Assembly: GCF_963678635.1 (NCBI RefSeq)
Contig: NC_087063.1
Coordinates: 8,216,386 to 8,280,385, forward strand
DNA from: Symsagittifera roscoffensis
Taxonomy: Eukaryota; Xenacoelomorpha; Acoela; Convolutidae
Reading direction: 5' to 3'
Length of the DNA stretch: 64,000 bases
The translations under genes were made by a program, and so were the position numbers. Below the pieces are notes generated by a model. That model worked only from the letters and a program-made list of their open reading frames with translations, did no database searches and was not told where the DNA came from. Position 1 is the first letter of the stretch, and every line of letters starts with the position of its first letter. Shown here one piece after another: positions 53,588 to 64,000 of the stretch.

Positions 53588-54493
53588 TCATTCCATCGCT
53601 TCTCCATCCTGATGTTCAGCGTCACTGTCTTCCAGAACTTTCTCCAGCATGTCCATAGAGTTGCGGGCCGTGCCCCAACTCTCCTGCTCCAACAGCCTCG
53701 GTTTGCAACAAGGTAGCAAGTCCACATTCACCTTCTGCTCCCGGTTCCTGCAAAAGCTGTTGTGAAGACATAGGCTCACGTTTCGTTCTAGGTCAGCTCT
53801 TAAGACCTCTTTCTTCTCATCTTCAGTAACACAAGGCGCTCCAGCTACCCGCTTCACAGCTGTGGTGACCGCGTTTCTGTGCGTCAAGAATACTCTCTTA
53901 TAGGCTCCTGGTCCTATATCTAGCTGGAAAGATTGATAGGCTTCCGTGTTCCTCGGCATGTGACGCTTCGCGCGTTCATACATCCATGATGTCATCACTG
54001 CACGGAACCAAGGCATCAATCTTTGCCTTGACCATATTCTTTCAATGGCTTTAGGTATCCTCAGAACCTTGCAGGTGGTTCTAAAAAGATCCAATTCACG
54101 ACTCATCTTCACGTTGCTCAGCTGCTCAGGAGTCGGCACGGCCGTCTCCTGTTCACTTGTGTCCGCGTTAGCCTCCAGCCATCTCACTGCCAGCATGGCA
54201 CTAACCACCACGATTGACACCTGTTGATTCTGATCGGGCAACCCCGTAGAGTACAACTCCTCCACGTCCCATACTAGCATCAGATTCCCGCGTTTGGGGT
54301 ACCACAACGTCTGCGCCAAGCAGTGGCAAGGATACTCCCCATGGGTTCTCACTATGTAAATTCGGGTCCGATACCCTGAGGCTCCCAGCAACGGTTCCAA
54401 CTCCATCAGAATTCTGTGTAAGTCGTCTTTTTCTTCTATTGTGGGGAATTCAGTGGGTAAAGGCTCCACTCGCTTTCTGTTTCTGGAACTCAC
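53588..54493 (-). pseudogene. Element 2 second coding region, C-terminal Cys/His domain
   Basis: 301 codons matching element 1's last segment: LMELEPLLGASG, THGEYPCHCLAQTLWYPKRG, QVSIVVVSAMLAVRWLE, IERIWSRQRLMPWFRA, LTHRNAVTTAVKRVAG, NVSLCLHNSF. Ends in a charged tail at TGA. A frameshift near 54480 separates it from the segment upstream. Function unknown. Confidence 0.7.
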
Positions 54494-54923
54494 TCACATT
54501 GCCTTCACTCAATCTCAGAAACTCTTTGCCCACTACGTCTTTTAACTCGCCTTCAGATCTCTTCGGGACTGCCCGAAAGATCTTCGCCAATAAATCATAG
54601 GACCTCTCCGACATCCTGGCCAACCTCACGCACTTTGGCACAGAGAAAAGTTGATCAATCAACACCTGCTGTGTCCTCGCATCCATCACCACCATGTGTG
54701 TAGGATATCTGCTACTGCAATATGGTGCGGAGCTTGAACCCACCAGATACTTTGAACCAGTCGGTTTATGATAGGCCTCACTATCTTTCAGATTCATCTC
54801 GTTCTCCAGAGCTTCTCTCCAGCCTCCAATCTTCTGCTCCGTTTGCAATGCTCCAGGGAATACTTCCACGCTGAGGGACGTCACTAGCTCATGGGCAACG
54901 CTCCAGGCGCTCAAGCGATTCAA
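54450..54923 (-). pseudogene. Element 2 second coding region, segment before the C-terminal domain
   Basis: 157 codons in a third frame. Carries LVTSLSVEVFPGALQTEQK, SEAYHK and QQVLIDQLFSVPKCVRLARM, the last being one of the best-conserved blocks between the two elements. Here the passage SSRYPTHMVVMD is open, whereas element 1 has a TAA at the same place. Confidence 0.65.
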
Positions 54924-57120
54924 TCGAACTCGTCATGCTGCAAAATCCCAAGGCTGTGATCAAATTTACGTCCGTCACCCCATGACAGTCCGCGACCAAC
55001 TCCATACCACTTTTATCCGACATGCTCAGTCTTCCGTACAATCGTGCCAGTTGCCGATGCTGCTCGCTCAGCGTAACTAGGCAGTGTCCCAGGTTACAAA
55101 AATGTCCTTCCATCCCACTATGTTGAGCCAAGCATGTGCCTTGCTTCAACCAATTGCTCGATGGACCTTCCTCGGACAGCTCCGTGGATGGGTTGCTCTT
55201 CCGCTTCGTCAGCCTCATGGCCAGCAGATGATGTATCATGGCCAGATCATGTAAACTCGCGTCATCATCTAGGTCTAACGTGATATCCGCCGTCATGTCC
55301 CAGATTAAACCGGCATTAGGATGAGGACACCAAGAAGGCTTCATGAGTTCCCACATCGTCACTAGACTGGTTTTCAAGGGACTGTCCCAAGAACCACAAT
55401 CAAAACTCACTTGCCCCTTTAGCTCGGGAACCGAGGGTTCGACCACTCGTTCTTCCAAGATAATTCCCAGCTTGGGTTGTTCCACCATCAGCATCCCAGT
55501 CTCTTTAATACGTTCAACCCAGAAATTGAGTACTATGACTTGCTCATAGTCGAAGTACGCTTCCCTGGCTTCTTCATTCACGAAGGGATTATACGCCATC
55601 CCCGGTATGCCAGACACATATTGGAACGACTTCAGTTTCCCTAGTGTTGCAAACTCTTTTTGTCCTTTGACTGCTTCAATCAACTCCCGGCTCACTTTCA
55701 ATTCTTTGTTGGAATATCTTCTCACCTCTTCCAACTTGCGATAGCTCTCCATGTCATTCGACTCCTTGTTTGGTACAGTCAACGGCATATCCTGATACAG
55801 TTCCAGGAGTTCCCTAAGGAAGTTCCTTTCGCAATCAACTCCCTTTTGCCGAATGATCTTTATACATTCTCCCAAAACAGGAGTGGGGATACGATCCACC
55901 ACGAACCTGACAAAGCAAAGGGCATCCTTACGCTTAGCCCATGCTATCGCAGAATCGTCTTTTGAAATCAACGCTCGCAGAGCTTCCATCAACTCCAGCT
56001 CCTGTTCACGTGATTTCGAATCATTACTGGCTTCATACTCCGCCTTCTTGATGCCCATCAGGCACCAAGCCAACCGTACTTGCAGATCAGTTCTCATGCA
56101 AGGATGAGCCAGGTATGCCGCCACTGTAGCAGGTGCATGCATCGCCTCGTCGAAGTATCTCTGGAGGGCCGCCTTCCAGGAGATTTCTAGCAATTTTTCC
56201 AATCCGACTTCGTTCGCTTCAGAGGACATTACCGTGCCGTATTCTTTTCGATTTAAGTTCGAATTTTCCGTGAGCTCTTTTAGATGTTCCTGCATGGCTC
56301 GCTTCTCGCTCCAAGCCATCAGGTGCCCTCTCGCGGAGTTTCTCGCTTTCAACATTTCCACATAACCTCCTGCTGGATCTCCCATGTGGACTGATTCTGG
56401 CACAGTAACTCGACTGTACTCGACCACGTCGAGTTGTCTTTCCAGCTTCAATTTGGCTATGTTGGTCCGCGAGGGCCTGTAATCTTCAAGTCCTCCAGAT
56501 CCACATTGACTGATGATCTCCATCTCTAATTTAGTGTCTGCCAGGGTTCGTGCAGTCATCTTTGATCTTACGGCAGTCGTGGTCAGACCGGCCAAGAGCA
56601 TAGGGGGTATCAGATTCTCCTTTTCTCCCCCTGTCAGCGTTGCACTATCTCCTTGCCCGCTCTCGCCTGAGCGACCTGCGCTCGTTAAAGAGGTCACCAC
56701 TGCGCTGGCTCTCGACTTCACCACTCTCGGGTTCATGGCTCGACTTCCTGTTTTCCGTTTTAGTCGCTTCAGCCCCTTCCTGGCTCGTCTGACAGGTAAT
56801 TTCTTTGCAACCTGCTGATCATCGGCACTGTCTTCTGTTACTGACTCGGTCAGAACATCCGACTCCATGGAGTTCACTATTTTCTCCAAAACCTCACGCA
56901 TGATGGGTTGGTTCAATCCCACCTTCATTATGGACTGCGTCCCATATCGCCTTATCACGTCCCATGATCTTTCCATGAAATTCACTCGGCTCCAAGTTGC
57001 CCCTGTCTTGCCTTCTAACTCACTTTGATATCTCTCCCATTCCTCTTCCGGCAGCGTGCTCAGGAAGGATACCCTCATTGATTCTTCGATTTTTCTCCTC
57101 CTTGGTGACTCATGGAGCAA
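54889..57120 (-). pseudogene. Element 2 second coding region, central segment
   Basis: 743 codons, continuous where element 1 has three broken pieces. Basic region (RRARKGLKRLKRKTGSRAM) near residue 110, Ser/Thr-rich stretch, then helical domain with FQYVSGIPGMAYNPF and PSWCPHPNAGLI. Same frame as 57277-59784, separated by a TAA at 57277 and a TAG near 57159. Frame lost at 54900. No family recognised. Confidence 0.65.
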
Positions 57121-57276
57121 TTTCTGCGGATCCCTGCTTCGGCATTCTCTCGCCTAGCTTATTGGGTCTATCGGGGATAAGTCGGCCGACGCCTCCTTTG
57201 TAGGGGACATGAAAGACGATGGCGTCATTAGCAATAGACTCCCGTCGACTTCCCCATCTTCGTCTTCACTAAACCG

Positions 57277-59784
57277 TTATTCTAGCAAGTCTCTCTCTAA
57301 CGCTCCCAGATCCGTCTCACCCGGTTTTCCCGTCTTTCCCTCGGTATCGTTGTCGTCATGATCCATCAAATCATCATCACCTGCATCAGGTTTCGGCCTG
57401 GGTCCTGAAGGTCCTTGTCGTGAGTCAGTGCCCGAGTCCGGCCGAGCCGGGACGGTCATGTCTCCTGCATGATAAAACAACTCATCATTCACCAGGAATT
57501 CTACAGATTCCTCGCCATGTGGCGCTAGGTCCTCTATCGTTATATATGAGCCCCCTCTGCTCTCCTTTGCCACTTCCATCATCACTACCTTCACTTCTCC
57601 TGACCACTTCAGTCTTGATAAGTCATCCGTGGGAGAATACACTTCGTTCCACATTTCGGCCGAGACCTCTGGTCTCCTGGAAGGTAGTGCCTTGATCTTC
57701 TTCCTACTCCAAGCATCAGGAAATGAGAAGTCGAATGTGTGCGCGGCTGCCACATTCCAGCCGATGAAGCGCGGCTCCATCCCTTCACTCCACTTCAACA
57801 TTCTCTTTTCTGCATCACGAGCTGCTCCGATGCGAGGGGCAATGATGGGAGATGTGACTCCCGAAAACATCCTCCTTATCGGTGGATATCGAGGGCATTG
57901 GTCCGGCAGCGGCCTGGACCCAGATAGCAACGCTTGCTGGTTCTCTTTGGCGTGTGCATAGGCCTCTGGTAAGAGTGGCACTCCCATGGCCGCTCCCGTA
58001 TCCTTCACTACTGGTCTTAAGTTCCAAAGCTTCGGGTTGAACTGGATGTGAGAAAGTTCCTCACGGCCCATTCGGCACTTGAAGTGGTTGTTGAAATCCA
58101 TCAACATCCAACCTGGCTCCGCTATTCTTCCGAACAGCCTATCATCACTGGCCAGCCCTCTCAACTCCCTCTGTTCTACCCAGTTCAGCACGGAACAGTC
58201 CACGACTGAGACCAGGTTGACGTACAACACCGATTTCCTGTACGCCTTAACTTGCACATCCGGGAACGCAAAAGACATCACCGGTCCATTCACCACTGTG
58301 ACGAGCTCCTTCAGTCCGTGGACCAGAGCCAACGGATCAATCCGCATCATGACAGCTAAGTCCGTCAGTAAGGGCATGCCACAAAACTGCTTACTCTCGC
58401 CCGAATTCGTCGCCACCTTGTCTTCTCCCGTGACGCTTCTGTTCTGTTGTAAGAGGTATTGAAGCAGGAGAGTCCTCCAGTCTTTCATCTTCTTGAACGA
58501 GGCGGTTTCCAACTGTGCATTGAACTCACGACTCGGTCCCTGTAGTTGTTCAGGGTAACGTAACAGCACAAGCAAATCACCCAGTCGAACGTAGGTCATG
58601 GCAATCAGGGTCAGGAGTCCATCCAATCTCAAATCTGCCATCGCTTGGGTGAAGAGATTCGCCGGCCCTTTCACGAAATTTTCGTGACCAAATGTCACGT
58701 ACAAGGCTAATACCAGGCCAATCGATAACTTCCTGATGTCTCTGACAAAACTCGCAATCAAGTTCCGGGATGCCCTAGGATAGCACGTCGACAGGAAGGA
58801 TGGCGTCCATCCCACTCCCATTCCTCCCAAGATAGCATCCGATCGTTCGTACTGTGCCCTCGTGGCTAGCACGTCAGCTTGGAACTTGTCCAGTGACATC
58901 GTGTTTACGTCCTGCATTAGTTTCAACATCATGCCCCCAGTTAACTCCCGGGCATCAAACAGGTTTTTCAGGTACACGTGTATCTCCTTTTTCACTGCCG
59001 GCGCGTGCTCGAACGCGTCCTCACCCAAGGTGCACAGCCTTGGTGACAAGTACAACCATATGTTGTTTTGCGGCTTCGTGCACAAAGCCATTGCCATGAG
59101 ATCTTCTTCGGCTGCTGTCATGTTCTTCCTGACTGTCATGCCCTGCTCATTCTCGGCCTGATCCATCTGTCTGAACCAGAGATCATCAGCCACCTGTTGT
59201 ACTAACAGATGATCGTCATCCACCCCTGGTCTTAGTTTCAGCAATCTGGCAAAGTTGGACAGCTCCAACCCCAGAACTTCATCTAGCACCAACCGAGTTG
59301 TGCTACAATCTCTGAGCCCCTGTATGGCATTCGAAATGTCAGCCCAAACGGCGGGAAGCTCAGATCGGGACGGGTAGTAATTGTCCGGGTCCACTACTCT
59401 GTTCGGGGCAGGAATTATCACATTGAACCTCCCCTCTGCTATTGTTGTGACCATTGTGTATACAAATTGAAGGGGTTCTGGTAATGCAGCGTACCCTGGT
59501 GACAATACAAAGATCACCTTCACCACATTTTGGGTGAAGCGTTGTTTTGCTGCTGCCTCTACCTCAGCCATCACCGAGAGCAGTGTCATTATCGCCTCCC
59601 CTATGACCTCGTTACTCGGGATCGACCCATCCGTCAGACGTGACAATAAGCCCCTGCTTTGCAGATGATCATTTGAGCCTGCAACCACTATTACCTGCGG
59701 CTCCATACTGACCACCCTTCGCACACTTATCATCATGCCGATTGCTTGTCCCCAGTCCAATTTAGGTGCCGTCAAAAAGATCAC
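57277..59784 (-). pseudogene. Element 2 second coding region, large unrecognised domain
   Basis: 835 codons. The first ~100 residues complete a second SGNH-like module (VIVVAGSNDHL, VIFVLSPGYAALP). The rest is co-linear with element 1's 33155-35293. Acidic/Pro-rich end (GDDDLMDHDDNDTEG). The true frame begins upstream, cut by a TAG at 59791-59793; the reported start here is a GTG right after the stop and not a genuine initiation site. Confidence 0.65.
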
Positions 59785-59790
59785 GTCGGG

Positions 59791-60414
59791 CTAAAAGAGA
59801 GAACGGGGAGTATAGAGATAATCGGAACTGGCCACGATCAGATACTTCGCAGCTTTCATCTCTAAGGGATCGTAAGCAGCGAAGAGGCCATCGCCTATTG
59901 GGGCCTTCAGTTTCCCATATCTCTGTTCATCTCCCTCTACCGTAGTCGTTCGGGGGTAGTCCCTTGAATATTCGCCAGGCGTCTGACCGGGTGGTTTAGC
60001 GAACTGCCTGTACATCTTATGATGCTTGTTATTGGGCTTATTTTCTGCCTGAAACTTGCCCCTTCGAGCAGGTGGCCTCAATTCCCGGGCTCTCTGTCGA
60101 ACGTCCGTAAGGGACCGCGTGTTCAAGGGTCCAAAGGTATTGTCCTGAGGCAACCCTTCCAAGTCTGCATGTCGGAGCTTAGTCGCAGAGCTGAACTGCT
60201 CCTGCTCTGCTAGCAGCCAATCCACGCCTGGTATCCGATGCAATCGCGACACCGTGGGACTTTCTCCGCCAATCATTCTCATCGCGTCCTCCCGACACGT
60301 CAGGGTATTCATGTTCAGCTTCGTGGACATGTCCGTCTTATACTGTCCCCAATGACTAGGGTCTGATCGGTTCCAAAGCAGCAGGCTGCCTGGTTCAACT
60401 CCTTCCGCAGGCAC
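59791..60414 (-). pseudogene. Element 2 second coding region, linker and start of second SGNH-like module
   Basis: 207 codons. Shares with element 1 the signature WL---- FS-A-----ADL-G-P, GPLN-R/GPINYR and KYLIVASSDY/RVVIIAGSDF, the last being the block I of the second SGNH-like module. Ends at an in-frame TAG. Flanked upstream by a TGA at 60430-60432 in the same frame. Confidence 0.6.
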
Positions 60415-60429
60415 GGCGCTCGTAGACGG

Positions 60430-60663
60430 TCATGCCGCTGAAGCAGGATTTGCCGTGGCGGGCGGATCGTTCCTCCTAGACACGGTCTGGGAGTTATTTC
60501 TGTTCTGAACCACTGATCTGCCGAGTCGGCTTTCAAGCGGTTGTGTTCTGGGAGGAGGAGCAGTCCCTAGCCTCTCTCTCACGTTTGAGCTCGGAGCGGT
60601 GGGTGCGGCTACAGCCGTCTCCATTGCCAAGGGCCCTAGGCGGTTGACGAGGGATTCGGGCAC
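60430..60663 (-). pseudogene. Element 2 second coding region, Ser/Pro-rich linker
   Basis: 77 codons beginning MPESLVNRLGPLAM (GTG read as start), equivalent to element 1's NPRALSSRLGAMA after the esterase domain. Open upstream in this frame. Low complexity. Confidence 0.5.
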
Positions 60664-60671
60664 GCTTGCCC

Positions 60672-61721
60672 TTATTCTACTTCCTCCATTCGTTGAGCTG
60701 TCCGAGCCAGAGAACTGGTTGCCCTCGACTCCTGCTCCATTTCCCTCAATTGCGTCTGAAATACATCATTCATCCAGTGTCTCCCTCGTTGGGTGTTGAA
60801 ATGTATCCCATCTCTGGTAAGCTCAATATGATCAATCATGCGCAGCGTGTTTTCGAGATCCAGAAGTCGCAACTCGCCAGGGTTGTTTCTCACCAGGTTA
60901 CGGACCATTTCGTTCCACCGTGTCACGTTGCCATTCATAAAATCTGCCACTGTGGTGCCCACCAGCGGGTTTTGTGGTATCGTGCACAGCACCACAAACC
61001 TGGGCCTATACTTCTCTTTCAGTTCATTCAGGAGGCATACCAGCAGAGGCTCCCACTTGCACTCGGGAGTCACTGGGGCTCTCGAGACGTCGTTAGTTCC
61101 TAGCATTATCACCAGCGTATCCAGGTGATCCTCGCTTTGGAATTCCATCATCTTGATGACCTGAGCCACTGAAGCTCCTCCAAAGGACAAGGTGGTTGTC
61201 TGACCATAGACGAAGATCTCATTCAGATCCCTCACCAAACTGTCTCCTATGATCAGGTGGCGACTCCCTGGGGGAATCACCTGGTCGTTCGTAGCGGGGT
61301 TCCAGCTCATGTCATTCAGGCAAGCTCGAGGATGCTCCGCAGCTACTTGCGTGAACTGGTGCCGTGTCATCAGATTCTTCCTGATATCTACAACGCGGGA
61401 CTTCTGATAGATTCTGCCATGCGCAGTCCCCGAGGGCACCATCGTGTGGGGTGTGGGGTGCTCGCTCCGAGCTATTAGATGACTGATCACGACGCTGGGA
61501 AGGAACGATCCTACCCAATGTCCGTCCAGTGGTTCGGTTGATCTCCTCCATTGTCGCTCTGGCCACTTGGTTGAACGATTCTTGGAACTGAGGGGCGAGG
61601 TAAGTGTCAGAAGGGTCTGGTATCGTGAACCTTTGACTAGAAGCAGACAGTCGTGTCTGCTGAGGAGCCTCGGGCTCTCTCGATGCACGCAAATCCAGAA
61701 CCTCGGTCCCTCTCGATACAC
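60672..61721 (-). pseudogene. Element 2 SGNH/GDSL esterase-like domain
   Basis: 349 codons, of which the last ~215 form the domain: RHLIIGDSLVRDLNEIF (Ser nucleophile), FGGASV (Gly), IMLGTNDVSR (Asn), VVLCTIPQNP, DGIHFN (Asp/His). All catalytic blocks are intact. Frame differs from both the coiled-coil ORF (+1 side) and the downstream linker, so a pair of compensating indels flanks it. The first ~130 codons overlap the coiled-coil ORF and are not homologous to element 1, so they are probably not coding. Confidence 0.75.
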
Positions 61722-62442
61722 ACAGCTCCTGAGCTGTTGTCCCGGGGCGTGTGTCGTTGGATCCCTGCGAGGATCTCATGCTCGCCAGAACCTCCGGTGA
61801 CACTTGGCTCACCTTCGCCATATACAGCTCCTTCAGGTGCTTTATTTCATCCTCCTTATAAGCCACCTGTAGATCTTCGTATTTCTTCTTCCATTCGTCT
61901 CTTTCTCGAGCTATTGCCCTATACTCCTGGAGTTTGGCACACAGCTCGCTCTGATCTCTCTCCTTCTTTTCCAGCGTCTCGATCGTCTCCGACGTCTGGA
62001 TCTCTATCTCATTCACCCTCACTTTCTTCAAAGGAGGAGCAGCTGTAGGAGAGTCGACCGAATGTGACGGGCCTTGTCCATCACGTTGTCTCTTCGCCCC
62101 GATGAGTGGCTGCGCCGGTTGGACTGGTAAGGGCATCTCACCTAGCCGGTGGTCCCTCTGCTCACCTAGTCCTGGCTCACGAGCCAGGTCGTGGCCAGAC
62201 ATTTCTCCACGCCTCCATCTCATCAATCGGTTTCGGCCTCGCTCGGCGGTCCCGGACTCACCGAAGGCCAACATCAACACGACTTCCGTAGGGCGATTCC
62301 CTCGACCCTCTCGTCCTAGTGCATTAAGGAGCGCGACCACAAACATCGCCAACCCCGGGTCTTCTCGTGTGAAATCACAATCGATCAGCCGCTGATAGAT
62401 CTCGTCTAGAGTCGCTCCTAGACTCGCTGAGAGAAATTCCAT
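61312..62442 (-). CDS. Element 2 second coding region, N-terminal module and coiled coil
   Basis: 376 codons from ATG at 62442. Conserved module TLDEIYQRLIDCDFTRED, TEVVLML, RWRRGEMSGHDLAREPGL, GEMPLPVQP as in element 1. Then a coiled coil with ETIETLEKKERDQSEL and REWKKKYEDL-type heptads. Ser/Arg-rich C-terminal part ends at 61312. Confidence 0.65.
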   Translation of the reverse strand: MEFLSASLGATLDEIYQRLIDCDFTREDPGLAMFVVALLNALGREGRGNRPTEVVLMLAFGESGTAERGRNRLMRWRRGEMSGHDLAREPGLGEQRDHRLGEMPLPVQPAQPLIGAKRQRDGQGPSHSVDSPTAAPPLKKVRVNEIEIQTSETIETLEKKERDQSELCAKLQEYRAIARERDEWKKKYEDLQVAYKEDEIKHLKELYMAKVSQVSPEVLASMRSSQGSNDTRPGTTAQELCVSRGTEVLDLRASREPEAPQQTRLSASSQRFTIPDPSDTYLAPQFQESFNQVARATMEEINRTTGRTLGRIVPSQRRDQSSNSSERAPHTPHDGALGDCAWQNLSEVPRCRYQEESDDTAPVHASSCGASSSLPE

Positions 62443-62933
62443 GAGTTCGTGTCACCCATTTCTTATCGTCTTGATTCTTGTTGTCGTGTCGTGTAATTCC
62501 TTTCTGTCTCGTTTGATTCAGTGTTCAGTAAACAATTTTCGATCAATCAAGATCTAAAAAACAAGTCGCGACTCAGAACCATCATTTTTGGATACAACAT
62601 CATTCAATTCTTTAAAACTCTCCATTGAAATTCTTTTTTCAATTCTGATTTAAAATTTTAGCACCAAGGTGGATCGTCCACCTTTACCTTTGTCAGAGTA
62701 GCACGAATGTGCGCTGTCACCTTGATGACCTGGAGTACCCCAGTTCTATTATGACACAAACATAAAACATATCATAACAATAACATAACATAAACACATA
62801 AACATCACACACCTATACTATCACATAAAAACATAATCCCTAATACTGTACCTAAAACCTAACCTAACCTAAAACTTGACTCCAATTCCTGTCGAATAAC
62901 TTAATAAAAACCACTTATCGCCGAGCGCAATTC
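62443..62933 (-). other. Element 2 spacer upstream of the second coding region
   Basis: ~490 bp. Includes an A/C-rich stretch with AACATAACATAAACACATAA and AACCTAACCTAA repeats (62755-62870). No ORF. Same position and length as the element 1 spacer but no obvious sequence match. Confidence 0.55.
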
Positions 62934-63998
62934 TTAGCATATGCTCAGATAGTATTTTTTATGTAAGTAAACTTCTCTGTCAGTCTCTGAAAATATCACA
63001 TGCACAAGTGCGTACAACTCTCTCGGATGTAGCTTTCCCCTATTAGGATCGTATACTGGCAACGAGAGAGAGGTCACTCCTCTCTCAACTAAAAAATCCC
63101 TAAGTCGAGTCAAGGCCAATACCAAGATCTTTGGATCTACGTGTTGCCTATCAGTGGCCTTGGTGACCAGGAAACACAAATATTTCCCTGGTATCTGTGA
63201 TGCAACAGGGGGCAGCGCTATCATCCCTCCCACACCAGGCCTCTGTTTCCACAAAAACTCGATATTTTTATACTCTCTCTTGAAGTCAGCCGCTAGTGCT
63301 GTTTTGAAGCTTACGTCCGCGGTTATCGCTATGGCGCACGTGCGTTCCGTGAGTATGAAATCACTGTCCGTTATGACGATATTGTTCGAATAATGGTTCG
63401 GTAGATCAAAATGGGATTCAAAGATTCGTCCAAAAGGTGGTTTTTTAGCATTCTCGCCCTCTGTCTCTAGTTCTCCGGTTTCTCTTGCCGATTTCAATTT
63501 TTTTATTATCAGATTTTCGGTGTGGGTGAGTCCTACCCCCACTCCCCGGACAAAAATATCCATCGACGTCCCCGTCGATCGCCCAAAGTCTAGGAGATCG
63601 AGGTTGGATTGTGGAACACGTAGAGGACCATCTGGGGCGACCCAGTTGGACTCGGCATTGTCATGACTGATGTATTTGACGCCGTCTTTATTGACGTCCT
63701 GAATCGTCAGGATCGTCTCTTTTGGATCTGTCGGCAGATCATGGAGCCATTCGAGCACGCGCAAGTTTGTTAGTTCCTGCTCATGAGTCTGTTCCGCTTC
63801 TGGTTCGAACTCCACTTCCGGTTCTGATCGATCGTCGATCCAATCTTGATCCATATCGTTCACAAGGTCTATTTCTTCTAGCATCGCCACTTCGTCCAGT
63901 CCCACCAGCGAGTCTATGACATCACTTACTACTATCCTGTCTACAACGAAGTCCTCGCCGTACGGATTGTACTTCTGGTTTTTTCCTCTCTTGCTTTG
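62934..63998 (-). CDS. Element 2 macro-domain-like protein, open to the window edge (probably the C-terminus of Pol)
   Basis: At least 355 codons without a stop from the window edge to TAG/TAA at 62934. The upstream end reads KRGKNQKYNPYGEDF, homologous to the basic end of element 1's integrase tail, so the macro-like domain appears fused to integrase. Domain order: acidic linker, the block IFVRGVGVGLTHTEN, TDSDFILTERTCAIAITADV, AADFKREYKNIEFLWKQ, PGVGGMIALPP, PGKYLCFLVTK, ALTRLRDFLVERGVTSLSLP, VYDPNRGKL, VHVIFSE and a C-terminal HKKYYLSIC. This matches TARG1/OARD1-type macro domains in order and spacing; those bind ADP-ribose or remove it from proteins. The catalytic GCG-D loop is not kept. 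Confidence 0.7.
   Translation of the reverse strand, partial: QSKRGKNQKYNPYGEDFVVDRIVVSDVIDSLVGLDEVAMLEEIDLVNDMDQDWIDDRSEPEVEFEPEAEQTHEQELTNLRVLEWLHDLPTDPKETILTIQDVNKDGVKYISHDNAESNWVAPDGPLRVPQSNLDLLDFGRSTGTSMDIFVRGVGVGLTHTENLIIKKLKSARETGELETEGENAKKPPFGRIFESHFDLPNHYSNNIVITDSDFILTERTCAIAITADVSFKTALAADFKREYKNIEFLWKQRPGVGGMIALPPVASQIPGKYLCFLVTKATDRQHVDPKILVLALTRLRDFLVERGVTSLSLPVYDPNRGKLHPRELYALVHVIFSETDREVYLHKKYYLSIC
63513..63579 (-). promoter_or_regulatory. Element 2 copy of the hyperconserved block
   Basis: Counterpart of 39211-39277, 64 of 67 bases identical, with the same hairpin ATCGACG-GGGA-CGTCGAT, T-run and GTCCGGGGAGTGGGGGTAGG. Confidence 0.6.
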
Positions 63999-64000
63999 GC

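Larger units (their letters stand above)
51929..64000 (-). mobile_element. Giant LTR retroelement (element 2), 3' part; continues beyond the window
   Basis: Same order as the 3' half of element 1: macro-like ORF, spacer, second coding region of ~8.9 kb, polypurine tract, LTR. The proteins are co-linear with element 1 but clearly diverged, so this is a different family member and not a duplicate. Pol core, gag and the other LTR must lie past 64000. Several stops and shifts show it is also decayed, although the macro-like ORF is intact. Confidence 0.85.

Noticed and set aside
1-64000. tRNA or rRNA genes
   Set aside because: No cloverleaf-type A/B-box arrangement or rRNA-like sequence was noticed by eye on either strand; a tRNAscan-SE run would be decisive.

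Overview
The window is AT-rich animal (metazoan) nuclear DNA. The evidence is two spliced genes with consensus GT-AG introns, hAT-type and Tc1-type miniature transposons, a Penelope-like fragment, and very large Ty3/gypsy-type LTR retroelements. The species cannot be named from sequence alone.

Layout. (1) 1-11235, + strand: the last five coding exons of a Ca2+/calmodulin-dependent (PDE1-type) cyclic nucleotide phosphodiesterase. The introns are filled with MITEs, palindromes and minisatellites. (2) 11236-21453: intergenic DNA with more MITEs and decayed tandem repeats; no convincing gene. (3) 21454-23950, - strand: a two-exon farnesyl diphosphate synthase gene. The large exon alone appears to start with a signal peptide, but that stretch is intron. 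(4) 23951-27950: repeats, including a Penelope-like GIY-YIG remnant between inverted terminal repeats. (5) 27951-50923, - strand: a 22,973-bp LTR retroelement ('element 1') with ~893-bp LTRs that differ by roughly 3%. In element sense it reads 5' LTR, 2.7-kb leader with a 14-bp minisatellite, gag, zinc knuckle-protease-RT-RNase H-integrase, macro-like domain, then an ~8.9-kb second coding region, 3' LTR. It is broken by stops and frameshifts. (6) 50924-51466: a truncated related LTR. (7) 51929 to the window end, - strand: the 3' LTR and 12 kb of a related but strongly diverged element ('element 2'). It has the same second coding region and an unbroken macro-like reading frame that continues upstream into the integrase C-terminus.

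The notable system is this pair of giant gypsy-like elements. Both carry, downstream of pol, a coding region of about 2,950 codons that is broken in both copies but nearly equal in length. It holds an N-terminal conserved module, coiled coil, an SGNH/GDSL esterase-like domain, a second SGNH-like module, a large unrecognised domain and a conserved Cys/His C-terminal domain. A macro-domain-like module (TARG1/OARD1 type) appears to be fused to the end of Pol. An 11-base motif matching the 3' polypurine tract (GTCCGGGGAGT in element sense) recurs inside the elements. One internal copy sits in a 67-base block that is 64/67 identical between the two elements although flanking protein is much diverged, which suggests a cis-acting nucleic-acid signal.
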